Shown here one piece after another: positions 11,426 to 24,464 of a stretch of DNA of 64,000 nt; position 1 is the first letter of the stretch; each line of letters starts with the position of its first letter. The stretch covers positions 202,906,134-202,970,133 of the forward strand of contig CM068373.1 of the NCBI GenBank assembly GCA_034769895.1, written 5' to 3'. A program made the position numbers and the translations under genes. The stretch is from Magicicada septendecula. Taxonomy: Eukaryota; Arthropoda; Insecta; Hemiptera; Cicadidae. The notes under the pieces are model-generated. The model searched no databases. It was not told the origin of the DNA and was given only the letters and a program-made list of their open reading frames with translations.

Positions 11426-14400
11426 ATTAAAAGAGCAGTGTTTGGACATTTTAAATATTTTAATTTGTGGTTATGACCTTGCATACTTAGAAAATGAAGT
11501 GTGGAAAACTGAACAATTAATGACGAATAATTTGTAAATAATTGATAGTGAAATTAGTTGTGTGTATTGTAACAAGGATGTAATGTAAACAATGTGTGTA
11601 GGTAATTGTTTTAATAATAATAATAATAATAAGATTATTTCAGTAGACTAAATAAATAATGAAAATAATTTTGAAGACAGTAATTAATGAATTGTAATTG
11701 TTTTGATAATAATTAAAATATGTTGTGTTTTTAATAATTGATTTAATTAAAATAATTTGAGATGTTAAACATTTTGATTGATTTAAATGTTATATAATTG
11801 AATTTTTCTAATAAATTGAAATTATTTTATGAGATTTGAATTTGACAATAATTAATAAATAAATAAATGTTAAATTGTTTAGTATGGAATAACATTGTTG
11901 TTAAAATGTTTCAGAAGGTACAGGGAGTTATTGATATGTATATTTGTGTGCTTATGACAGGGTATGAGCGATGTCCTGTGAGTATAAATTTTATAATACA
12001 AGTAAAATAGAGTAAAACATTTACAGGTGTTGAAAAGATTTTAACTCAATGATGAAAATAATTTGAGATAATTGTACTAAATAGAAACCATAATCAAAGG
12101 GTAGTAATAACTGAAATATGAGATAAAATAAATGTTAACAATGAATTTGAAATTTTTGAGGAATCTAATTGCAGTAAGTGATAAATAATGAAATGATGAT
12201 ATATAAAAGAGTTAATAAAAAAAAAATTTCAAGGAATAATGTTTATAATTTTCTGTATAAATTATTTAAAAAAGAATTGGTTGTTTAGTGTGAATGTAAC
12301 AATGCTAATGATCAAGGTTAATGTATATTTGTTTATTATGTTATGTTATGTTTTCATACAAGATATGTGGATAATTTTGGGGGGGTTGAGTGGTGTTAAT
12401 AGAAGTGCTATACTTGGGGAGTGTAGAAACTGCAAAGGTAGAAGAATTAATTTAGTTAGTAATATGCTATTGCTGTGGTGGCATGTGCCACGGTAGATAG
12501 CGGTAAGCGTTGGGGGTGACCGAGAGTGTTACCTCCATCGGAGGCCAAGATGGCGTAAAATACGCGGCACACCTTTTGTATAATTTTATATTATATACTG
12601 ATAGATTGCTGTGCCGTGTATAATAATGACGTAGAGAACATGCTTGAATGTAGAGTTGATTTCCCCGACTTTTCAGGCGATTACTGCCTTACCAGCACTA
12701 ATCGTGGTTTTGGATAGCGGTCAGCTATGGCCATAACGTAAGAACCTTGACCATAGCTGGCTTGAAATTGGTGTATATTTGAAATCGATGGAGGGTGATT
12801 TAGGGGAAATCCCCGGAACTATGGAACAGCGGCTGCCACTCTGTTCGAGTAGGAACAGGTAACCAGGTGATAGACCCGTTTTAAGGGCATATAAATTTAT
12901 AACATAGATATGATGATATCTATCAATTTTAAAATGAAACGCTGAAGCAAGGATGCGGAGATGATAAATTCCTCCACCAATGCCGTCCTTGTGGAGGCAA
13001 ATGGGCGCAACAGTCCACCAGCAGAAAACAATAGTTTGTGTGGCAGGGTGGTTGCTCAGAGGAGCAACGAATTAAAATTTTGTAACTTAACAATGGCAAC
13101 TCGCTCTTGAAGTAATTAAATAATTGTTTGATTTGAGAAAATGGATACTGTAAATGTTTATTATGTTTTGGTTATCATGTTTCAATGGGTCATTAATCTT
13201 GTTATGTTAGAGTGTAAGAATTATAAATATGTGTTATGTATTTTTCTTTATATAATTTTGTGTAGTATTTTTGAACAGAGGTCATTCACCTTGTCAAGAA
13301 AATCAGCTGATTGCTGGAATTATAAACGTATTACGTCACTTACAAATAATTTACGAACTTTTCAATGTAACTAAATGCATGAATATAACTAATGTTTGAA
13401 TATAATGATTTTAATGTGTTAAAAGATTTTAAGAAATGATGATAATGTAATTTGAGATAGTTGAGAATTTTAAAGGTAATGTAAAAGATAGATTTTGGGT
13501 GATTATTGTCTTGTTAGGATTTTTAGATCAGTCCATGTTGAGTTTAAAGGGGTACTAGAGATGAATAAATATTGTTGTGAATAAATATAGAATTTGAGAT
13601 GTAATAGTGACACAGTAGCTATGGGGAAAATATGTAGAGTATTGATTGATATAGTGAGTTAATAAATAAGTTGAGATATTTTGTAGTAGTTGAAGGTGAT
13701 GTATTGGGAGAGTAATGAGTTGATGGGAATTTTGTAAGGGGGGTGGTATGATGAGGAGTCAGCAACGAAAGGTGTTGGGATGGGAAGGGACCGTATAGCG
13801 CCGGAAAGGGTTGCCTAGGGGAAGTCCAGGGACCAGATAAGGGAATGAGCTTTGGGAGGGAAACACACATCCTGAGTACAAAGGGGTAAAGAGTATTTTT
13901 TTATATATAAGGGTAGAATGATGCGATTGAGTTGAGTAGTAAGTAGGTTTAGAGAATGTTTGATAGATGTTTTTGATAGAGGGGTGTCATAATAGTTAAA
14001 GCTGTTAGTGACGTTAGAGTCAGAAGGGGATTATAAGTATATATATATGCCAAGTTGAATCAAGTTATTATGAATAATTAAATCACCCAAACTAATGGAG
14101 ATTGAGAATGTTAAAGAAAGAGAGTCATAATAAAAATATAAAATTAATGGAAACAAATGACAGATTTTAATAGAAGTTGGAACTAATTAGAGCAATAAAT
14201 GTGTAATTTTTAATTAATTTAAATATCAATTTTATTGTTAATTGTAATAATAACCATGTTAATTTTGAATGTCTTATTATATTATGTTTGAAGATAAAAT
14301 TTTTAAAGATGTGTCATGTATTTTATGATGTAGCCTATGTATAACCTATGTAGGTCAAGGTTGTTGACTTGACCCAGTTTGATCAGCTGATGGTTGATGT

Positions 14401-15213
14401 TATAAACTAGACCAGTTTTGGCAATGAAGTGATGCAAATTTGGTTGTTTAATTGATTTAAATAATTTTAAATTTTCTGAATATTGAGAAGAGTATATTTT
14501 AATAAATCTAAAATTTTTTTGAAGAAAAAAAAATTTTGGTTTTGTGCCTGCCATCTAATTGATGTTTGAGTTTTAAGTGTATTATTGTTATGTGTATTAC
14601 TAGTTTTTTTATTGAATTATATTGTTTAGAAGAGAAGATATGTATAAACAAATGTTAGGGTAAGTGAATTCATGGTTAATAAGGTATTCAATTTGTTTTC
14701 TTTAAGATTGTTGGTAGTAGTGAAGAGAATTAGGGATTCATGTAAAAGATTTTTCTTATTGTGATTTTTGAGGGAATACCATTTGATTTTAACGGAAATG
14801 AATTTTGAATATAAAGAGAAATGTTATGAAAATTTTGTTTAGTGAGTAATTATGAGTGTGTGTGCTAGCCCAGTAACTGTTAAAGGCAGCTCAGTGTGCA
14901 TGGTAAGGGGGAATGTATCGGTCGAGGATCTGGCATGGTATAAGACCAGGGGTTTGGATTTAGGAGTAGCATGGTAGAAGGTTAGGTGCGCTGTGGTGCG
15001 TGTCTGTTCGATGTTATGGTGTTGGGATCTCATATAGAGAAGTCCAGTAATCTCGTTCAGGTGCAGCCATAGTAGCCGAGCCAGGGGGGTAGTTTACCCA
15101 TGATGTATAAGAACAAATGGGGGGTTGTTGGCACCATATCCTCACCGATCCTCTTAGGGGTTTAACAATGAGATTTCTTCTGTTTCAACAGAAGATCTCT
15201 CATTGGGGGGTAT

Positions 15214-15998
15214 TGTAACGGGGCAAAAGGGAGGGCTTTTATTTTATTAAATATTTGTAACAATTCATTTCATATGCGTGGCCAGTCACAGGTTGAATCT
15301 AAATCGTCGCAAACAAAGAACGCATAAGGCGAAGTCCATACAATGGAATGCGTCAACGTGCAATCACGCAATACCATTCTTAGAATTTTGAGACTGTGTG
15401 ACACACACACACCCAAACGCGCAGACACCAGCAGGTGAGCAACCAACGCCGCATTGTTAAAACAACATGGCCTGGAGAAGAATTTGTCCAACATGTGCTC
15501 AGGGACAAGACGGAAACGAAACTAGACCACCTACTACAGTGACGTAAACCACAGGACAACAAATATCGTCAACATCCAGCACACGGGAGTTTGCACTTGT
15601 TAAATGTGCCACAGCTATGACTTTAACGCATAAGGCATTGCTTTCCGCCTTGCCCGACAGAAATCTAGTTGGTGGGGATTTCGTGATCGCTTTTCCCAGT
15701 AACTCATCGATGCTCACCTGCGCAGGCAGCCGGCCAAACAGGGCCCATTAATAAATTTCCAACATCAAGTAAAAGTGAGTGCCGTTTTGTCAAAATGCGA
15801 AAGTGAGCACAGGTTTTTGGAAAATGACATCATAAATTGTTTTCGGACATACAGATCGAGTTTTATGAGTGATGCACCACAAGGTCGGGGAGACTCCATG
15901 TTGCCGGCAGGAGTAGTGAGTAACGTATCTCAGAATACAGGAATATATTACATAAAATGGGGCGTATTTAAATAAAGAGGGGGTTTTGTTTTGTAATG

Positions 15999-16047
<49 letters not shown>

Positions 16048-16395
16048 AGCAGGCTGGGCTGCTTTCGTTAAGGTAAGATTTTAGATAATGTCGTAAATAT
16101 TTCAAGAAAGTTGTATTTATTTTAAATTTTACTAGAGGTAATAAAATGATTTAAGAAATACAAAAATGAACAAAAATAATTTGAAGTTCTGAAAATTTGA
16201 AGGATAAAATAAAATTTAATTTGTTTCTCTTTACAAATGCGAGTTGCGTCTGTTATTAACACAACCTTAAATTCATATTTACATTTCCACGTTCGTGTGA
16301 CGAATTCTGGGCCACGAGGGCAATACAAGGTAAGTGGAATAATTTATGAGTTAAATAATGTGATTTCAATTTATTAATAAAGGTAATAAACATCA
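15214..16395 (+). repeat. LTR 3 of the array
   Basis: 1182 bp. It shares with LTR 1 the long (GT)n tract (about 16002-16045), its GTGAGAGCAGG edge and the GGTGAGCAACCAACGCC variant, showing that units 1 and 3 are recent duplicates. Confidence 0.85.
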
Positions 16396-16618
16396 TATTT
16401 GGCGCTTCTGAAGCAGGGACGGTTTTTGTAAATTAAAATTTAAATATAAAAACCACACCTACAAAGAAAATGCAAGTATGGTTGAAAGGTTGAATAACAG
16501 TATGCAAAACATACGGAGAAGTATGTAATTTACGCATTATTTACATACGATTGAAATGGTGATGATAAATTGAATCAATTAAAGTAAATTAATAAATATA
16601 AATTATAAAGAATAAGAG

Positions 16619-17101
16619 ATGGCTACTAACAAAAATGAAGTTGATGTAATTGTAGGCGATAAAGCCGAGTGTAAAGTAATGAACGAAAGTAATGAAAATA
16701 TGTCAACTGAATCGGCTGATAAGAGCGATTCAGGTATCCAAACAGAGTCACTGTTAACGAGGGAAAGTAATGAAGAAGTCAGCTTCACTGACAGTAATGT
16801 AGAAATAACGGAATCAAAAATAATGAAAGATGTCGAACATCAATCGACACCTATTTCAGTCAACCAAAATAAGAAGTCCGATGAGGACAATATGCTAACA
16901 CGATTGTACAATATGATGAATAATAATTTCAGTGAACTAAGAGGGGATATTAATATTAAATTCAATGAACAGAAAAAGGAAATTCAAGAAATTAAAAGTA
17001 GTTTTAATAATAAATTTGAGGAACAGAATAAACAGTTTAACGAACTCAAATTTGATATTATGAGGTCAAACTTAAGTGTGAGAGTAGCTGTAATGAATTG
17101 A
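16619..17101 (+). CDS. gag-like coiled-coil ORF A, unit 3 (reference copy)
   Basis: 160 codons from ATG 16619, about 200 bases after the primer-binding site, the place of gag in LTR elements. The first 85 or so residues are acidic and Ser/Thr/Asn-rich and look disordered. Residues about 93-150 form a repeated amphipathic pattern (NMMNNNFSELRGDI, NIKFNEQ, NNKFEEQNKQFNEL) typical of a coiled coil, as seen near the N-terminus of many insect Ty3/gypsy Gag proteins. No zinc knuckle is present. The frame closes at 17101, but the next frame continues the helical pattern until about 17265, where ORF B resumes in the original frame. The Gag assignment is inferred from position and coiled coil; the family is not proven. 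Confidence 0.6.
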   Translation: MATNKNEVDVIVGDKAECKVMNESNENMSTESADKSDSGIQTESLLTRESNEEVSFTDSNVEITESKIMKDVEHQSTPISVNQNKKSDEDNMLTRLYNMMNNNFSELRGDINIKFNEQKKEIQEIKSSFNNKFEEQNKQFNELKFDIMRSNLSVRVAVMN

Positions 17102-17257
17102 AACAAGATATTGAGAAAGTGGTAGAGTCAGTAGGGAAACAGATTAAAAGTAATAGTAATAATGATAATAAAAAAGTAACAAGTGATAAAAATGATGTTG
17201 AAAATGATAATATAATTAAGAATGTGGTATCAGAGAGTGATACGTTGAAAATAGATA

Positions 17258-17959
17258 GTGAGTGAGAGAGAGAGAGTAATAAGTTGTAACGGGGTAGTAA
17301 TTAGTGTTGATGAATTAGAGAAAGAGTGGCAAGAGAGATTAGATGAGTATGTAGGGCAGAGGGTAAATTTTCCCCATATTTATGATGAACCAAGGTGTTC
17401 ACAAATGTTATTGTTGAAGGGCAAGAGTCCCTTGTTATTGGAAGACATGAGGTTTTTGAGTTGTTCCCCAAGTTTTTATAAGTTAGTACCCTCTGTGTGG
17501 GATGGTGTCGAAAGTGTGAGATGGTGTTATGGTGAGAGAGAGTTAGATAGAGAGTTGTGTATTGATAGAGAGATAGAATTATATAAATTAAAGAGAAATG
17601 ATAATGAGTTGAAAGAGATGTTAGAAGTGGTAAAAATAAATGATATGAAATACTTACCTTGTAGAGTAGAGATTGAGAATTGCTTTGATGATACCTGTTT
17701 AAATAATAATAATTTACCTTATGTTGTGATGAATGTAGTAGGAGAACATGATGAGAAAATAACTGACTTTAGATTGAATAAAACTACTGATGGAGACCAA
17801 AATAAACTCACTAATGATATTGACAGGTTTTATGATTTGATGATAGTGGAACAACTTGAAGTATTAGAAAATTATTATATTAAAATTAATAAACTGAGTG
17901 TGGACAAGAACGATTTATGTTATAAATATATTAGATTATTATTCGATGATGGAGGGTAA
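17258..17959 (+). CDS. Array ORF B, unit 3 (233 codons, unknown family)
   Basis: Open frame of 233 codons beginning at a GTG in a (GA)n run, with the first ATG about 50 codons in. The product is charged, with 'RERELDRELCIDREIEL'-type stretches around residues 93-110 and eight or so scattered cysteines. It has no CCHC knuckle, protease, reverse transcriptase or other motif I recognise and no membrane segment. Position immediately after the coiled-coil ORF suggests the capsid-like half of a gag gene. It changes less between units than the DNA on either side. Start choice is uncertain and it may not be translated alone. Confidence 0.5.
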   Translation: MSERERVISCNGVVISVDELEKEWQERLDEYVGQRVNFPHIYDEPRCSQMLLLKGKSPLLLEDMRFLSCSPSFYKLVPSVWDGVESVRWCYGERELDRELCIDREIELYKLKRNDNELKEMLEVVKINDMKYLPCRVEIENCFDDTCLNNNNLPYVVMNVVGEHDEKITDFRLNKTTDGDQNKLTNDIDRFYDLMIVEQLEVLENYYIKINKLSVDKNDLCYKYIRLLFDDGG

Positions 17960-20900
17960 ATTAAAAGAGCAGTGTTTGGACATTTTAAATATTTTAATTT
18001 GTGGTTGTGACCTTGCATACTTAGAAAATGAAGTGTGGAAAACTGAACAATTAATGACGAATAATTTGTAAATAATTGATAGTGAAATTAGTTGTGTGTA
18101 TTGTAACAAGGATGTAATGTAAACAATGTGTGTAGGTAATTGTTTTAATAATAATAATAATAAGATTATTTCAGTAGACTAAATAAATAATGAAAATAAT
18201 TTTGAAGACAGTAATTAATGAATTGTAATTGTTTTGATAATAATTAAAATATGTTGTGATTTTAATAATTGATTTAATTAAAATAATTTGAGATGTTTAA
18301 ACATTTTGATTGATTTAAATGTTATATAATTGAATTTTTCTAATAAATTGAAATTATTTTATGAGATTTGAATTTGACAATAATTAAGAAATAAATAAAT
18401 GTTAAATTGTTTAGTATGGAATAACATTGTTGTTAAAATGTTTCAGAAGGTACAGGGAGTTATTGATATGTATATTTGTGTGCTTATGACAGGGTATGAG
18501 CGATGTCCTGTGAGTATAAATTTTATAATACAAGTAAAATAGAGTAAAACGTTTACAGGTGTTGAAAAGATTTTAACTCAATGATGAAAATAATTTGAGA
18601 TAATTGTACTAAATAGAAACCATAATCAAAGGGTAGTAATAACTGAAATATGAGATAAAATAAATGTTAACAATGAATTTGAAATTTTTGAGGAATCTAA
18701 TTGCAGTAAGTGATAAATAATGAAATGATGATATATAAAAGAGTTAATAAAAAAAAAATTCAAGGAATAATGTTTATAATTTTCTGTATAAATTATTTAA
18801 AAAAGAATTGGTTGTTTAGTGTGAATGTAACAATGCTAATGATCAAGGTTAATGTATATTTGTTTATTATGTTATGTTATGTTTTCATACAAGATATGTG
18901 GATAATTTTGGGGGGGTTGAGTGGTGTTAATAGAAGTGCTATACTTGGGGAGTGTAGAAACTGCAAAGGTAGAAGAATTAATTTAGTTAGTAATATGCTA
19001 TTGCTGTGGTGGCATGTGCCACGGTAGATAGCGGTAAGCGTTGGGGGTGACCGAGAGTGTTACCTCCATCGGAGGCCAAGATGGCGTAAAATACGCAGCA
19101 CACCTTTTGTATAATTTTATATTATATACTGATAGATTGCTGTGCCGTGTATAATAATGACGTAGAGAACATGCTTGAATGTAGAGTTGATTTCCCCGAC
19201 TTTTCAGGCGATTACTGCCTTACCAGCACTAATTGTGGTTTTGGATAGCTGTCAGCTATGGCCGTAACGTAAGAACCTTGACCATAGCTGGCTTGAAATT
19301 GGTGTATATTTGAAATCGATGGAGGATGATTTAGGGGAAATCCCCGGAACTATGGAACAGCGGCTGCCACTCTGTTCGAGTAGGAACAGGTAACCAGGTG
19401 ATAGACCCGTTTTAAGGGCATATAAATTTATAACATAGATATGATGATATCTGTCAATTTTAAAATGAAACGCTGAAGCAAGGACGCGGAGATGATAAAT
19501 TCCTCCACCAATGCCGTCCTTGTGGAGGCAAATGGGCGCAACCGTCCACCAGCAGAAAACAATAGTGTGTGTGGCAGGGTGGTTGCTCAGAGGAGTAACG
19601 AATTAAAATTTTGTAACTTAACAATGGCAACTCGCTCTTGAAGTAATTAAATAATTGTTTGATTTGAGAAAATGGATACTGTAAATGTTTATTATGTTTC
19701 AATGGGTCATTAATCTTGTTATGTTAGAGTGTAAGAATTATAAATATGTGTTATGTATTTTTCTTTATATAATTTTGTGTAGTATTTTTGAACAGAGGTC
19801 ATTCACCTTGTCAAGAAAATCAGCTGGTTGCTGGAATTATAAACGTATTACGTCACTTACAAATAATTTATGAACTTTTCAATGTAACTAAATGCTTGAA
19901 TATAACTAATGTTTGAATATAATGATTTTAATGTGTTAAAAGATTTTAAGAAATGATGATAAAGTAATTTGAGATAGTTGAGAATTTTAAAGGTAATGTA
20001 AAAGATAGATTTTGGGTGATTATTGTCTTGTTAGGATTTTTAGATCAGTCCATGTTGAGTTTAAAGGGGTACTAGAGATGAATAAATATTGTTGTGAATA
20101 AATATAGAATTTGAGATGTAATAGTGACACAGTAGCAATGGGGAAAATATGTAGAGTATTGATTGATATAGTGAGTTAATAAATAAGTGGAGATATTTTG
20201 TAGTAGTTGAAGGTGATGTATTGGGAGAGTAATGAGTTGATGGGAATTTTGTGAGGGGGGTGGTATGATGAGGAGTCAGCAACGAAAGGTGTTGGGACGG
20301 GAAGGGACCATTTAGTGCCGGAAAGGGTTGCCTAGGGGAAGTCCAGGGACCAGATAAGGGAATGAGCTTTGGGAGGGAAACACACATCCTGAGTACAAAG
20401 GGGTAAAGAGTATTTTTTTATATATAAGGGTAGAATGATGCGATTGAGTTGAGTAGTAAGTAGGTTTAGAGAATGTTTGATAGATGTTTTTGATAGAGGG
20501 GTGTCATATTAGTTAAAGCTGTTAGTGACGTTAGAGTCAGAAGGGGATTATAAGTATATATATATATATATGCCAAGTTGAATCAAGTTATTATGAATAA
20601 TTAAATCACCCAAACTAATGGAGATTGAGAATGTTAAAGAAAGAGAGTCATAATAAAAATATAAAATTAATGGAAACAAGTGACAGATTTTAATAGAAGT
20701 TGGAACTAATTAGAGCAATAAATGTGTAATTTTTAATTAATTTAAATGTCAATTTTATTGTTAATTGTAATAATAACCATGTTAATTTTGAATGCCTTAT
20801 TATATTATGTTTGAAGATAAAATTTTTAAAGATGTGTAATGTAATTTATGATGTAGCCTATGTATAACCTATGTAGGTCAAGGTTGTTGACTTGACCCAG

Positions 20901-21734
20901 TTTGATCAGCTGATGGTTGATGTTATAAACTAGACCAGTTTTGGCAATGAAGTGATGCAAATTTTGTTGTTTAATTGATTTAAATAATTTTAAATTTTCT
21001 GAATATTGAGAAGAGTATATTTTAATAAATCTAAAATTTTTTTGAAGAAAAAAAAATTTTGGTTTTGTGCCTGCCATCTAATTGATGTTTGAGTTTTAAG
21101 TGTATTATTGTTATGTGTATTACTAGTTTTTTTATTGAATTATATTGTTTAGAAGAGAAGATATGTATAAACAAATGTTAGGGTAAGTGAATTCATGGTT
21201 AATAAGGTATTCAATTTGTTTTCTTTAAGATTGTTGGTAGTAGTGAAGAGAATTAGGGATTCATGTAAAAGATTTTTCTTATTGTGATTTTTGAGGGAAT
21301 ACCATTTGATTTTAACGGAAATGAATTTTGAATATAAAGAGAAATGTTATGAAAATTTTGTTTAGTGAGTAATTATGAGTGTGTGTGCTAGCCCAGTAAC
21401 TGCTAAAGGCAGCCCAGTGTGGATGGTAAGGGGGAACGTATCGGTCGAGGATCTGGCATGGTATAAGACCAGGGGTTTGGATTTAGGGGTAGCATGGTAG
21501 AAGGTTAGGTGCGCTGTGGTGCGTGTCTGTTCGATGTTATGGTGTTGGGATCTCATATAGGGAAGTCCAGTAATCTCGTTCAGGTGCAGCCATAGTAGCC
21601 GAGCCAGGGGGTAGTTTACCCATGATGTATAAGAACAAATGGGGGGTTGTTGGCACCATATCCTCACCGATCCTCTTAGGGGTTTAACAATGAGATTTCT
21701 TCTGTTTCAACAGAAGTTCTCTCATTGGGGGTAT

Positions 21735-22520
21735 TGTAACGGGGCAAAAGGGAGGGGTTTTATTTTATTAAATATTTGTAACAATTCATTTCATATGCGT
21801 GGCCAGTCACAGGTTGAATCTAAATCGTCGCAAACAAAGAACGCATAAGGCGAAGTCCATACAATGGAATGCGTCAACGTGCAATCACGCAATACCATTC
21901 TTAGAATTTTGAGACTGTGTGACACACACACACCCAAACGCGCAGACACCAGCAGGTGCGCAACCGACGCCGCATTGTTAAAACAACATGGCCTGGAGAA
22001 GAATTTTGTCCAACATGTGCTCAGGGACAAGACGGAAACGAAACTAGACCACCTACTACAGTGACGTAAACCACGGGACAACAAATATCGTCAACGTCCA
22101 GCACACGGGAGTTTGCACTTGTTAAATGTGCCACAGCTATGACTTTAACGCATAAGGCATTGCTTTCCGCCTTGTCCGACAGAAATCTAGTTGGTGGGGA
22201 TTTCGTGATCGCTTTTCCCAGTAACTCATCGATGCTCGCCTGCGCAGGCAGCCGACCAAACAGGGCCCATTAATAAATTTCCAACATCAAGTAAAAGTGA
22301 GTGCCGTTTTGTCAAAATGCGGAAGTGAGCACAGGTTTTCGGAAAATGACATCATAAATTGTTTTCGGACATACAGATCGAGTTTTATGAGTGATGCACC
22401 ACAAGGTCGGGGAGACTCCATGTTGCCGGCAGGGGTAGTGAGTAACGTATCTCAGAATACAGAAATATATTACATAAAATGGGGCGTTTTTAAATAAAGA
22501 GGGGGTTTTGTTTTGTAATG

Positions 22521-22555
<35 letters not shown>

Positions 22556-22900
22556 CAGGCTGGGCTGCTTTCGTTAAGGTAAGATTTTAGATAATGTCGT
22601 AAATATTTCAAGAAAGTTGTATTTATTTTTAATTTTACTAGAGGTAATAAACTGATTTATGAAATACAAAATGTACAAAAATAATTTGAAGTTCTGAAAA
22701 TTTGAAGGATAAAATAAAATTTAATTTGTTTCTCTTTACAAATGCGAGTTGCGTCTGTTATTAACACAGCCTTAAAATCATATTTGCATTTCCACGTTCG
22801 TGTGACGAATTCTGGGTCACGAGGGCAATACAAGGTAAGTGGAATAATTTATGAGTTAAATAATGTGATTTCAATTTATTAATAAAGGTAATAAACATCA
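21735..22900 (+). repeat. LTR 4 of the array
   Basis: 1166 bp. With LTRs 5 and 6 it shares the variants CAACCGACGCC and GTCAAAATGCGGAAG, so LTRs 4-6 form a subgroup distinct from LTRs 1 and 3. The GT tract is about 22523-22553. Confidence 0.85.
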
Positions 22901-23123
22901 TATTTGGCGCTTCTGAAGCAGGGACGGTTTTTGTAAATTAAAATTTAAATATAAAAACCACACCTACAAAGAAAATGCAAGTATGGTTGAAAGGTTGAAT
23001 AACAGTATGCAAAACATACGGAGAAGTATGTAATTTACGCATTATTTACATACGATTGAAATGGTGATGATAAATTGAATCAATTAAAGTAAATTAATAA
23101 ACATAAATTATAAAGAATAAGAG

Positions 23124-23606
23124 ATGGCTACTAACGAAAATGAAGTTGATGTAATTGTAGGCGATAAAGCCGAGTGTAAAGTAATGAACGAAAGTAATGA
23201 AAATATGTCAACTGAATCGGCTGATAAGAGCGATTCAGGTATCCAAACAGAGTCACTGTTAACGAGGGAAAGTAATGAAGAAGTCAGCTTCACTGACAGT
23301 AATGTAGAAATAACGGAATCAAAAATAATGAAAGATGTCGAACATCAATCGACACCTATTTCAGTCAACCAAAATAAGAAGTCCGATGAGGACAATATGC
23401 TAACACGATTGTACAATATGATGAATAATAATTTCAGTGAACTAAGAGGGGATATTAATATTAAATTCAATGAACAGAAAAAGGAAATTCAAGAAATTAA
23501 AAGTAGTTTTAATAATAAATTTGAGGAACAGAATAAACAGTTTAACGAACTCAAATTTGATATTATGAGGTCAAACTTAAGTGTGAGAGTAGCTGTAATG
23601 AATTGA
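23124..23606 (+). CDS. gag-like coiled-coil ORF A, unit 4
   Basis: 160 codons, open. It differs from unit 3 mainly by Glu for Lys at residue 5. It has the same premature closure after the coiled coil as the other copies, so that lesion predates the array's amplification. Confidence 0.55.
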   Translation: MATNENEVDVIVGDKAECKVMNESNENMSTESADKSDSGIQTESLLTRESNEEVSFTDSNVEITESKIMKDVEHQSTPISVNQNKKSDEDNMLTRLYNMMNNNFSELRGDINIKFNEQKKEIQEIKSSFNNKFEEQNKQFNELKFDIMRSNLSVRVAVMN

Positions 23607-23762
23607 AACAAGATATTGAGAAAGTGGTAGAGTCAGTAGGGAAACAGATTAAAAGTAATAGTAATAATGATAATAAAAAAGTAACAAGTGATAAAAATGA
23701 TGTTGAAAATGATAATATAATTAAGAATGTGGTATCAGAGAGTGATACGTTGAAAATAGATA

Positions 23763-24464
23763 GTGAGTGAGAGAGAGAGAGTAATAAGTTGTAACGGGGT
23801 AGTAATTAGTGTTGATGAATTAGAGAAAGAGTGGCAAGAGAGATTAGATGAGTATGTAGGGCAGAGGGTAAATTTTCCCCATATTTATGATGAACCAAGG
23901 TGTTCACAAATGTTATTGTTGAAGGGAAAGAGTCCCTTGTTATTGGAAGACATGAGGTTTTTGAGTTGTTCCCCAAGTTTTTATAAGTTAGTACCCTCTG
24001 TGTGGGATGGTGTCGAAAGTGTGAGATGGTGTTATGGTGAGAGAGAGTTAGATAGAGAGTTGTGTATTGATAGAGAGATAGAATTATATAAATTAAAGAG
24101 AAATGATAATGAGTTGAAAGAGATGTTAGAAGTGGTAAAAATAAATGATATGAAATACTTACCTTGTAGAGTAGAGATTGAGAATTGCTTTGATGATACC
24201 TGTTTAAATAATAATAATTTACCTTATGTTGTGATGAATGTAGTAGGAGAACATGATGAGAAAATAACTGACTTTAGATTGAATAAAACTACTGATGGAG
24301 ACCAAAATAAACTCACTAATGATATTGACAGGTTTTATGATTTGATGATAGTGGAACAACTTGAAGTATTAGAAAATTATTATATTAAAATTAATAAACT
24401 GAGTGTGGACAAGAACGATTTATGTTATAAATATATTAGATTATTATTCGATGATGGAGGGTAA
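23763..24464 (+). CDS. Array ORF B, unit 4 (233 codons)
   Basis: The protein sequence is identical to units 1 and 3; I see only one silent base difference (about position 23927). The non-coding kilobase just downstream of this copy differs from unit 1 at several positions. Confidence 0.45.
   Translation: MSERERVISCNGVVISVDELEKEWQERLDEYVGQRVNFPHIYDEPRCSQMLLLKGKSPLLLEDMRFLSCSPSFYKLVPSVWDGVESVRWCYGERELDRELCIDREIELYKLKRNDNELKEMLEVVKINDMKYLPCRVEIENCFDDTCLNNNNLPYVVMNVVGEHDEKITDFRLNKTTDGDQNKLTNDIDRFYDLMIVEQLEVLENYYIKINKLSVDKNDLCYKYIRLLFDDGG

Larger units (their letters stand above)
9862..15213 (+). mobile_element. Array internal region 3 (complete, 5352 bp)
   Basis: Primer-binding-site-like sequence at 9866-9885; ORF A 10085-10567; ORF B 10724-11425; GC-richer non-coding blocks at about 12480-13060, 13740-13870 and 14866-15213; hairpin 15167-15204; six-G tract and TAT before LTR 3. 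Its first part carries private changes in ORF A. From 13027 onward it matches window position 1 onward almost base for base. Confidence 0.82.
16396..21734 (+). mobile_element. Array internal region 4 (complete, 5339 bp)
   Basis: Primer-binding-site-like sequence at 16400-16419; ORF A 16619-17101; ORF B 17258-17959; GC-richer blocks at about 19010-19590, 20245-20390 and 21388-21734; hairpin 21689-21726; five-G tract and TAT. Near-identical to internal region 2 up to about 20.95 kb (equivalent to 7.9 kb), after which differences become more frequent. Confidence 0.82.
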
